Shown here one piece after another: positions 1 to 5,868 of a DNA stretch of 5,923 nt. The stretch's first letter is position 1; every line of letters begins with the position of its first letter. The translations under genes were made by a program, and so were the position numbers. The stretch lies in assembly GCA_004292985.1 (NCBI GenBank), contig RDXT01000309.1:1-5923 (forward strand), in the 5' to 3' direction. The notes beneath the pieces are model-generated. The model did no database searches, was not told where the DNA came from, and saw only the letters and a program-made list of their open reading frames with translations. This DNA comes from Bacteroidota bacterium (GTDB taxonomy: Bacteria > Bacteroidota > Bacteroidia > J057).

Positions 1-933
1 GAAGTCGCCTGGATGAATGAATCCCTGAAGCGCATGCTCCAGATTCCCTACCTCAAGTCACTCGAAGGCCTGCAACGCCGCGACCCCGCACTGGCAGAAG
101 CGCTCAGAGAGATAAAACCCGGCGAAACGCATATCCACCGCATCGAACTGGGCCGCGCGCCCTTCAAAGTGCTGCTTTCGGCCAGCGCCATCCAGACCGA
201 AGGAAAACTTTTCCGCCTGGTCGCTTTTCAGAATGTGAATGAAGCCCTCGACGAAACCGAAGCCCAGGCCTGGCAAAAGGTGCTGCGGGTGCTTACCCAC
301 GAAATCATGAATTCGGTAGCGCCCATTTCCTCCCTGGCCGATACCCTTCAGCGGCGCATTCACCACGAAGACGAACCCCGCAGCATCCTCGCAGACCTCG
401 ATCTGGGCCTCGAAACCATCCGGCGGCGGAGCCAGAGCCTGCTGCGATTTGCCGAAACCTACCGCAACCTCAACAAAATCGCAGCCCCCGTGCGGGTACA
501 CGTGCTCGTGCGCGACCTCTTTGAAAGCCTGCACCAGCTCATGTCACCCAGCCTCGAACCGAGGGGCATCGAACTGGAAATTGTGCTCAAAGACCCGAAC
601 ATTGCCATCGAGGCTGATACCCACCTGATCGAACAGGTGCTTATTAACCTGATACTCAACGCTGCTGAGGCCATCAAAGAAAAAGAGCAGCCGCGGATTG
701 TCCTCTCTGCCTACCTCAGCGAAAACCAGCGCTCCGTACTCGAAGTCACCGACAATGGCGCGGGCATTCCTGCCGATCTGCTGGAAAAAATATTTATCCC
801 CTTTTTCAGTACCCGTAAAAATGGCAATGGTATAGGCCTGAGCCTCGCCCGGCAGATTATGCTGCTGCACAAGGGCAATATTCAGGTGCGCTCCGTCGAA
901 GGAGAAGGCAGCCGCTTTATGCTCAGTTTTTAA
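1..933 (+). CDS. Sensor histidine kinase, C-terminal part (5' end outside window)
   Basis: Membrane-sensor type histidine kinase that would autophosphorylate on histidine and pass the phosphate to a response regulator not present here. The frame is open from base 1 (codons for E-V-A-W precede the Met at 13), so that Met is internal and the gene is 5'-truncated; N-terminal membrane segments, if present, are lost. Visible parts in order: the end of a PAS-like region (about 1-260), a HisKA dimerisation domain with H-box LTHEIMNS (phospho-acceptor His at 298-300; the HExxN pattern suggests phosphatase activity too), then HATPase_c with an N-box (LINLILNAAEA, 640-672), G1 box DNGAGIP (751-771), F-box-like IFIPFFSTR, and G2 box GNGIGLS (823-843). 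All catalytic motifs are intact. The AWQKVLRVLTHEIMNS context resembles NtrY-like kinases of Bacteroidota, which often sit beside an NtrC-type regulator; that partnership is inference. The stop TAA at 931-933 lies inside the convergent helicase gene. Confidence 0.93.
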   Translation, partial: EVAWMNESLKRMLQIPYLKSLEGLQRRDPALAEALREIKPGETHIHRIELGRAPFKVLLSASAIQTEGKLFRLVAFQNVNEALDETEAQAWQKVLRVLTHEIMNSVAPISSLADTLQRRIHHEDEPRSILADLDLGLETIRRRSQSLLRFAETYRNLNKIAAPVRVHVLVRDLFESLHQLMSPSLEPRGIELEIVLKDPNIAIEADTHLIEQVLINLILNAAEAIKEKEQPRIVLSAYLSENQRSVLEVTDNGAGIPADLLEKIFIPFFSTRKNGNGIGLSLARQIMLLHKGNIQVRSVEGEGSRFMLSF

Positions 934-3900
934 CGCTGGCACGGGCAAGGGCCACAATGCGCTCTGCCTCTGCCACAGGATTCATCCAGAAATTGCGTGC
1001 CCAGACGCGGTACACGCGCCAGCCCCGCGCCATCAGTGCCTCGCGGCGATACACCTCCCGCTCCTTGGGGCCGGAAGCATTAAAATAGCGGCTTCCCTCA
1101 ATCTCGATTCCGAGCGCAAAGCCCTCCTGCCCCGGCAGGCGGATCGCCATATCGAGCTTCCAGAAGCTGTCTCCGAGGTCCTGTCGCAGCTCAAAGCCCT
1201 GCTCTGTCAGCACTTTTGATAAATAGGTATGAATTTCGGAAGACGAAGCGACCGGAAGACGAAGCGGATCCTCCTGAATGGCTCGTTTACCACTCAGGCG
1301 CTTTACGTACTGCAAATAATCGCGTAAATACTGCGGCCCCGGATGCTGGCTGTCCTCCACCTTCAATTCCGCCGGGTCAAAACTGCACACCACAATCACC
1401 TGCCTGCGCGCCCGTGTGATGGCTACATTCAGACGGTTTTCGCCCCCCATCAGGTTCAGCGGACCAAAATTCGCCTGCAAACGCCCCTCTTCATTGCGGG
1501 CATATCCCACCGAAAAAAGGATTACATCGCGCTCATCGCCCTGCACATTCTCGATATTTTTGACAAAAAGCCCCAGAAACTCCCCATTTTCAGTATGCGT
1601 AAGTGACTGTTGCAGAAGCAGATACAGGTCCGGGTCTTCGTGTGCCAGCCGTTCGGCAGTTTCGTCGAGCAGGTCGCGGATCAGCTCCTGCTGGTGGTAG
1701 TTAAAGGTAACGATACCCAGCGAAGGCCTGTCGGGCCGCCGGATACAGGCCAGCAGTTCGGCGATCACCTGCTGCGCTTCGGGCAGGTTGCGGTTCTGCC
1801 GCCACTGCCCCTCCACGCTCACCCAGCGCAGGGGCGATTCGCCCTCCGAAGGGCGGGCCGAAGGCATCATCTGCAGGCGGCCTTCGTAGAAATGCTCGTT
1901 TGAAAACCGGATCAGCTCGCTGTGCCGCGAGCGATAGTGCCAGTTGAGGTGCGCAGCACGGCCAATGCCCCGCGCCAGGTCCAGCACACTCTGCACCTCC
2001 AGCACGCTATTACTGCCACTCAATTCGGCATCCTCTTCACCCGCCCGCACCCGGTACAGGTCCGAAGGCTGAAGTTGCTTTTCGTCGCCTGCCACTACAA
2101 ACTGTTTGCCCCGGAGCAAGACAGGCAAGGCCCGCTCGACAAAACATTGAGAAGCCTCATCAAAAATCACCAGGTCAAACATGCCCGCCTGCATCGGAAA
2201 AATAGCCGCTGCCGATTCAGGCGAGGCCATCCAGCAGGGAACGAGTTCCCGGAGTCCCTGCTCCCAGCATTCCTGCACCAGCTTGCGTACCGACCAGATC
2301 AGGCGTTTTTTCCCTACCTGATGATAGATTTCGCGGAAAGTAACGGGATTGTTCAGGCGGTTGTATTGGACAATCGAAACCAGTTTTTCCTTAATCCGCC
2401 GCAGCACCAGTTCGGTTACCCGCTGCCGCCGTTCGGCCAGTTTTTCGGCATACTCCTCCTGCACCCTCGGCCAGGAGCGCGTGCTTACCTCTGCCAGCAG
2501 CGGATCGGCCCGCTCGGCCTGTGCGATCCAGGCGTGAAATACGCTGTTTGTGACCTGAAGCAGCAGCGTTTCGGGCGGCAGGTCTCCGGCCAGTTCAGGT
2601 GCAAGCACTTCGAGCGCTGCCGTTTCGGCAGCCGAATGATCAGCCAGCAGGCGATCGAGTTGCTGAAGGTCGTGAAAATCACGGTCTAAGGCGCTGACAA
2701 GCGCTTCGAGCCAGGCCTGGGCCTCCTCCGGCTGCGCAATGCCGCTGCGCAGCGGCTCTACCTGCGCTTCGCTCAGCCACTGCCGCCAAACCTGCATCCG
2801 GTCGCGCTGCAACTGGTTAAACGCCTCCAGCTCCCCCAGCAAAGTCCGCGTCCGCTCCCATCCTTCCGCATCAAAATACCCTCCCTCAAAACGCGGACGC
2901 ACCTTCGGAAAATGCTTCAGGCCCCGCAGATGCAGATAGGCCGCCCGGCAGGCCTCTTTCTCCTGGTACCAGGCCCATTTATCCGCCTGAGATGCCAGCA
3001 GCGGGAAATCAGCATAAAATTCCTGCTCATAGGTGCGCGCATACAACTGGTGCAGCCGCTGAAAAACGGCCACTTCCTTGCGCAGGGCAGCGAAGCTTGT
3101 GTCAGACAGCTCCGCCCCGCTCCGTTTCAGAATGCGGCTCCAAAACCATCGCGCCCGCTGCCAGGACAGGGAAAACACACGCATCCCCTGCTTTTCCTGC
3201 TTTTTATATACCTCCGCATGGCGAATCAGATCCTCATAGCGCTTCCAGTCTTCGTCCTGCAAGAACTGCCGTTTGTCCATGTTGCGGAGGGCTGTCTCGA
3301 TGTCGGCCAGATGGTCGCGCAGGGCCGCAGGTTTGGCTGCGCTGCGGTACAGCATCTCTACTCCCTCACGCAGGGGTGCCTGCGCCAGCATCCGCTCCGC
3401 CTCACGGAAACGCAGCGCTCCTTCGCGGCTATAGGCCTCATCTAAGACCTCGCTGCCCAGAGACGCTTTCAGGCGAAGGTAACGGCGGTTCAGCTCTGCC
3501 ACCTGCGGGCCTGCACCCAGCAACAGATCGCGGAGGCGCTGGCGGTCTTCGGGGCTGTGGTGGCGAAACGAAAGCCGCTCCCGCCAGGGATAGTCCGCCG
3601 CCAAAAACTCGCGGTAGTCGAGCAAAGCCCGCAGCCGCGACATAAACTGCTGCAAACGCGGAAGGTCGCTCTGACGGGCATAGTCCGCCAGGGGCAACAG
3701 GGCCATATCGCTCCGGGTGCGGAGATACAGTTCATGCACACTCAGCCCGCAGGCGCGGCGGCTTGTCAGGGCGGCACAGAGGTCCTCAAACTTGCGGCCC
3801 AACTGGTCGGCCTGCCGCGACAGCAATTTATAGGTATGCTCCCAGTGGGTGAGGTCCAGGTCCTGGGTTTCTTTCTGAAACAGCTCCAGATCGTCTATCT

Positions 3901-5068
3901 GCCGCCGGATTTGTGCATATATCTCTGCCCGGTCGTGGCGGTAGTCATGCACCCGCACCGAAAAACGGGCCAGCCCCAGGGCATCGAGGCGCTTGTGCAC
4001 CACATCGAGCGCGGCGCGTTTCTGGGAGACCAGCAACACTTTTTTATGGTGGGCCATCGCATCGGCGATCAGGTTCACGATCACCTGCGATTTGCCTGTG
4101 CCCGGCGGGCCATAAACGACCAGCGACTGCCCCTGCTGTGCCAGCAACAGGGCCTGCTCCTGCGAGGCATCTACGGGCGTAACGAAGTAGCGATCCTCTT
4201 CGCGAATGTAGGGCGGTGCTTCGGATTCGCTCCCGGCCAGCACAGCAGGCGGCAGGGAAGATGTTTTGCCTCCCCCAAGAAGCGTATCGAGGTCGAAGGC
4301 AGCGGGGTTTTGTGCAATCGTTTCGTAATCGTTGAGCAGGGCGGAGTCGGACTGGGGAAAAAGGCCCAGCACCGCATAGGGCTGAAAGGTGAGTACGCCC
4401 GGCTTAAATGCCTCCATCTGCGCCTTGCCAAGGTCGGGAAAAGGCTCGACCTGGAGGTCAAAGAGGCGGGGATTGACGTTGAGAGAAAGTTCGTATGCCT
4501 TGATTTTCTGGTGCAGGGCCGTGAGCCAGAGGCCCCAGTCTTCGGAGGGGGGCATTTCCTCTTCCCAGAAAGCGGCAGGGAGGCGCATCTGGTTAAAATG
4601 CTCGTAGGCCAGAAAAAAAGTCTTGTTAAAAACCACCGGCTCATCCAACATATCGAGGCTCCAGCGGGGTTGCCCCTGGAGGTTGCGCGTCAGGCGCACG
4701 GGAAACAGCAGCACCGGGCAGCGGGCCAGGGTGCCGTCGAGAAAGCGCCCTTCGACAAAGGGATAGCCGAGGTAAAGGTCATAAGCGCCCGTTTCTTCAA
4801 AGAGGGTCTGCACGGTCCGCCAGATTTTGTTGAGCTGCTGCCCGGCCACATTGGCGGGAGCGAAGCGCGGATCGGGCGCAGAAAGCAAGCGCAAGTCCTT
4901 GCCTGCCAGCACTTTCCGCAGCATCTCCGCAGGCGAATCTTTTTCGATAAAGCCCAGGCTGCACAGGTCCACATCGCGCAATGCGCTCAGTTTTGCCAGC
5001 CGCAGGGCGCGGTTGGACTGGCTCAGATTGGTCAGCCGGAGCTGGTAGGTGTGCAGGACGCTGCGCAT
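923..5068 (-). CDS. DUF4011-like / superfamily 1 helicase / Vsr-like endonuclease fusion protein
   Basis: Complete 1381-residue protein, probably cytoplasmic, predicted to use ATP to move on or unwind nucleic acid and perhaps cleave it. Residues about 5-210 resemble DUF4011 (LRLTNLSQSNRALRL, then a tGAYDLYLGYPF and CPVLLFPVRL pattern). The SF1 helicase motifs are complete: Q-like DASQEQA (300-306), Walker A GPPGTGKS (320-327), Ia around LLVSQKRAALDVV (345-357), II FDEASQ (969-974), III GDEKQLQPSD (994-1003), IV WHYRSRH (1043-1049), V ENVQGDERDV (1173-1182), VI NRLNVAITRAR (1211-1221). About 570 mostly helical, charged residues (390-960) separate Ia from II. Residues 1276-1375 resemble the Vsr/MTES_1575 endonuclease fold (LDMAI, GIEIEG, RGWRVYRVW), with candidate acidic residues D1306, E1322 and E1324. 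The usual C-terminal DUF3320 of some relatives is absent. The start at 5068 is chosen because DUF4011 similarity begins within ten residues and a promoter lies just upstream. It resembles defence-associated helicase-nucleases, but its biological role is inferred. Confidence 0.93.
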   Translation of the reverse strand: MRSVLHTYQLRLTNLSQSNRALRLAKLSALRDVDLCSLGFIEKDSPAEMLRKVLAGKDLRLLSAPDPRFAPANVAGQQLNKIWRTVQTLFEETGAYDLYLGYPFVEGRFLDGTLARCPVLLFPVRLTRNLQGQPRWSLDMLDEPVVFNKTFFLAYEHFNQMRLPAAFWEEEMPPSEDWGLWLTALHQKIKAYELSLNVNPRLFDLQVEPFPDLGKAQMEAFKPGVLTFQPYAVLGLFPQSDSALLNDYETIAQNPAAFDLDTLLGGGKTSSLPPAVLAGSESEAPPYIREEDRYFVTPVDASQEQALLLAQQGQSLVVYGPPGTGKSQVIVNLIADAMAHHKKVLLVSQKRAALDVVHKRLDALGLARFSVRVHDYRHDRAEIYAQIRRQIDDLELFQKETQDLDLTHWEHTYKLLSRQADQLGRKFEDLCAALTSRRACGLSVHELYLRTRSDMALLPLADYARQSDLPRLQQFMSRLRALLDYREFLAADYPWRERLSFRHHSPEDRQRLRDLLLGAGPQVAELNRRYLRLKASLGSEVLDEAYSREGALRFREAERMLAQAPLREGVEMLYRSAAKPAALRDHLADIETALRNMDKRQFLQDEDWKRYEDLIRHAEVYKKQEKQGMRVFSLSWQRARWFWSRILKRSGAELSDTSFAALRKEVAVFQRLHQLYARTYEQEFYADFPLLASQADKWAWYQEKEACRAAYLHLRGLKHFPKVRPRFEGGYFDAEGWERTRTLLGELEAFNQLQRDRMQVWRQWLSEAQVEPLRSGIAQPEEAQAWLEALVSALDRDFHDLQQLDRLLADHSAAETAALEVLAPELAGDLPPETLLLQVTNSVFHAWIAQAERADPLLAEVSTRSWPRVQEEYAEKLAERRQRVTELVLRRIKEKLVSIVQYNRLNNPVTFREIYHQVGKKRLIWSVRKLVQECWEQGLRELVPCWMASPESAAAIFPMQAGMFDLVIFDEASQCFVERALPVLLRGKQFVVAGDEKQLQPSDLYRVRAGEEDAELSGSNSVLEVQSVLDLARGIGRAAHLNWHYRSRHSELIRFSNEHFYEGRLQMMPSARPSEGESPLRWVSVEGQWRQNRNLPEAQQVIAELLACIRRPDRPSLGIVTFNYHQQELIRDLLDETAERLAHEDPDLYLLLQQSLTHTENGEFLGLFVKNIENVQGDERDVILFSVGYARNEEGRLQANFGPLNLMGGENRLNVAITRARRQVIVVCSFDPAELKVEDSQHPGPQYLRDYLQYVKRLSGKRAIQEDPLRLPVASSSEIHTYLSKVLTEQGFELRQDLGDSFWKLDMAIRLPGQEGFALGIEIEGSRYFNASGPKEREVYRREALMARGWRVYRVWARNFWMNPVAEAERIVALARASVKN

Positions 5069-5073
5069 GAAAG

Positions 5074-5104
5074 CAAATCTACTTTCTTTCCGGGCTTTGG
5101 CAAA
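5074..5104 (-). promoter_or_regulatory. Bacteroidota-type promoter of the helicase gene
   Basis: On the minus strand, TTTG (5101-5104) is followed by exactly 19 nt and then TAGATTTG (5074-5081). This matches the known Bacteroidota primary sigma consensus of a -33 TTTG and a -7 TAnnTTTG. Only five bases separate the -7 box from the ATG at 5068, so transcription should begin within a few bases of the start codon, or on it, giving a leaderless or nearly leaderless mRNA. No Shine-Dalgarno sequence lies between. The motif match is seen directly; activity and start site are inferred. Confidence 0.68.
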
Positions 5105-5157
5105 TTCTGCGGTATGAGGTGGGTGGATAGGACGGGATGAGCAGATAGATTGACTGG

Positions 5158-5183
5158 ACGGGATTAACAGGATTAACAGGATT
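5158..5183. repeat. Left ACAGGATT-type array (three units)
   Basis: Three units with a 9-bp period: ACGGGATT (5158-5165), AACAGGATT (5166-5174) and AACAGGATT (5175-5183). It lies 29 bp beyond the stop codon of the GxxExxY gene. Read on the plus strand it has the opposite orientation to the arrays at 5677-5702 and 5759-5784, whose reverse complement is TACAGGATT, so the gene is bracketed by inverted arrays. A partial copy of its left edge, GGACGGGAT, occurs at 5130-5138 and again at 5156-5164. Confidence 0.85.
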
Positions 5184-5211
5184 GGGCTGTGTGTTTGGCT
5201 CTAAGGCTTCT

Positions 5212-5589
5212 TCATGTGCGCCCCTTCAGCGTTCGGTACCTGCGCTTAACATCGACAGATGACCCAAAGTTGATCAATAGACCCACCTCGATACGCGCAC
5301 TCTGCAAGTAGTTTACCAATTGCACCTCATGAATCGGGTATATCTTCTCGACAGCTTTTAACTCCACAATCAATAGCTCCTCCACCATCAGATCCGCGTA
5401 ATAGTCCCCCACGATCTGATTCTCATAATATACAGGTAGCGGACACTGCTGAACAACAGACAAACCCCGCTTGCGAAGTGCTATCACCATCGCATTCTCA
5501 TAGACCTTCTCCAAAAAACCTGAACCCAGCGCATTATGTACCTCAAATGCCGAAGCAATAATCTGCTCCGAAAGGCGATCATGTATCAT
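5212..5589 (-). CDS. GxxExxY protein (PD-(D/E)XK nuclease superfamily)
   Basis: Small 125-residue protein of the GxxExxY family, predicted PD-(D/E)XK fold; its cellular role is not established. The signature GFLEKVY is at residues 24-30. The nuclease-like core is intact: D66 in YYADLMV, then E76-x-K78 in IVELKAV, followed by a Q90xxxY94 helix (VQLVNYL) and the strand VGLLINFG (102-109). The length fits the family. I chose the ATG at 5589 because homologous sequence (LSEQIIASAFEVHNALG) starts a few residues later. An in-frame ATG at 5628 would add 13 residues, but these come largely from the neighbouring 82-bp repeat. Neither start has a well-spaced Shine-Dalgarno or an obvious promoter. By hand count the GC of 5221-5580 is about 48%, against about 60% in sampled parts of the helicase gene, hinting at a different origin. 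It is flanked by inverted ACAGGATT arrays. Confidence 0.9.
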   Translation of the reverse strand: MIHDRLSEQIIASAFEVHNALGSGFLEKVYENAMVIALRKRGLSVVQQCPLPVYYENQIVGDYYADLMVEELLIVELKAVEKIYPIHEVQLVNYLQSARIEVGLLINFGSSVDVKRRYRTLKGRT

Positions 5590-5629
5590 AGCTCCAGCGT
5601 TTACACCGTAAAAATCCTGTCTTAGCATA

Positions 5630-5653
5630 GTGGCTTCGACTCAGCTCAGCTAC
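5630..5653. repeat. Imperfect palindrome, copy 1 (CTTCGAC-GCTCAG core)
   Basis: GTGGCT (5630-5635) can pair with AGCTAC (5648-5653) with one G-T wobble around a 12-nt loop. The core CTTCGACTCAGCTCAG (5634-5649) matches the copy-2 core at 14 of 16 positions. Similar GAGCGnnGTCGAAG-like palindromes are dispersed in many Bacteroidota genomes as I recall them; that comparison was not checked here. Confidence 0.6.
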
Positions 5654-5676
5654 CATACACTCAACTTATTAAAAAA

Positions 5677-5702
5677 AATCCTGTAAATCCTGTAAATCCT
5701 GT
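5677..5702. repeat. Right ACAGGATT-type array, proximal
   Basis: Three units of 9-bp period on the plus strand: AATCCTGTA (5677-5685), AATCCTGTA (5686-5694), AATCCTGT (5695-5702). Its reverse complement, TACAGGATT, differs from the left-array unit AACAGGATT at one base. It directly follows an A-run and joins the two 82-bp copies. Confidence 0.85.
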
Positions 5703-5715
5703 CTTCATTCAACAT

Positions 5716-5741
5716 GGCGGCTTCGACACCGCTCAGCCACC
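5716..5741. repeat. Imperfect palindrome, copy 2 (CTTCGAC-GCTCAG core)
   Basis: GGCGGCT (5716-5722) can pair with AGCCACC (5735-5741) with one C-A mismatch around a 12-nt loop. The core CTTCGACACCGCTCAG lies at 5721-5736. Stem length and loop size are close to copy 1, so the hairpin-forming property is kept although the bases differ. Confidence 0.6.
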
Positions 5742-5758
5742 GACTCAACATATCAAAA

Positions 5759-5784
5759 AATCCTGTAAATCCCGTAAATCCTGT
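5759..5784. repeat. Right ACAGGATT-type array, distal
   Basis: Three units AATCCTGTA, AATCCCGTA and AATCCTGT with the same 9-bp period, ending in CTT as the proximal array does. The middle unit carries the CCCGT (ACGGG) variant also seen in the first unit of the left array. Confidence 0.85.
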
Positions 5785-5825
5785 CTTCCCTCCCACACAT
5801 CCCAAATCCTGTCTTCAAACCCCAC

Positions 5826-5861
5826 AAAAAATCCCTCACAAGCCAACACTCATGAGGGATT
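5826..5861 (-). terminator. Intrinsic terminator downstream of tRNA-Arg
   Basis: On the minus strand a perfect 9-bp stem AATCCCTCA / TGAGGGATT (arms 5853-5861 and 5830-5838) encloses a 14-nt loop and runs into a tract of six T (5831-5826). It starts 7 nt after the tRNA 3' end, so it should end the tRNA transcript and shield the repeats and GxxExxY gene from read-through. The plus-strand reading has no T tract, so it is one-directional. Confidence 0.85.
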
Positions 5862-5868
5862 CCACCTG

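Larger units (their letters stand above)
5613..5776. repeat. 82-bp tandem repeat, two copies plus a partial third
   Basis: Copy 1 spans 5613-5694 and copy 2 spans 5695-5776. Each starts AATCCTGTCTT, continues into a CTTCGACnCnGCTCAG core, then an ACTCAAC segment, a run of 6-8 A, and two AATCCTGTA-type units. The copies differ by substitutions and by offsetting indels, yet the period is 82 bp. A third start, AATCCTGTCTTC, appears at 5777-5788 and an isolated fourth at 5805-5816, after which similarity is lost. Copy 1 covers the alternative start codon of the GxxExxY gene at 5628. Confidence 0.85.

Noticed and set aside
13..15. ATG at 13 as the start of the histidine kinase
   Set aside because: The frame is open to base 1 and the PAS-like region would be cut; the family normally has further N-terminal sequence, so this Met is internal.
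1922..2689. A 255-codon open frame on the plus strand inside the helicase gene
   Set aside because: It lies opposite the conserved helicase motifs II-IV and has no recognisable motif of its own; it is a shadow of the real gene.
4612..4620. Run of seven A (T on the coding strand) in the helicase gene as a slippage or frameshift site
   Set aside because: The frame is continuous through it (K-T-F-F-L-A-Y) and similarity continues on both sides, so there is no sign of programmed or accidental frameshift.
3557..5140. A 527-codon open frame on the plus strand, antisense to the 5' part of the helicase gene
   Set aside because: The translation is rich in H, Q, G and R with no domain or motif, whereas the opposite strand has all SF1 helicase motifs. 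Long antisense frames are common opposite GC-rich genes.
5629..5720. Promoter for the GxxExxY gene
   Set aside because: TAAGTTGA near 5660 on the minus strand only partly matches TAnnTTTG, and no TTTG lies at the right distance.
5613..5816. CRISPR-like repeat array
   Set aside because: Repeat units are 9 bp or 82 bp, there are no unique spacers of regular size between identical 25-40 bp repeats, and no cas genes are present.
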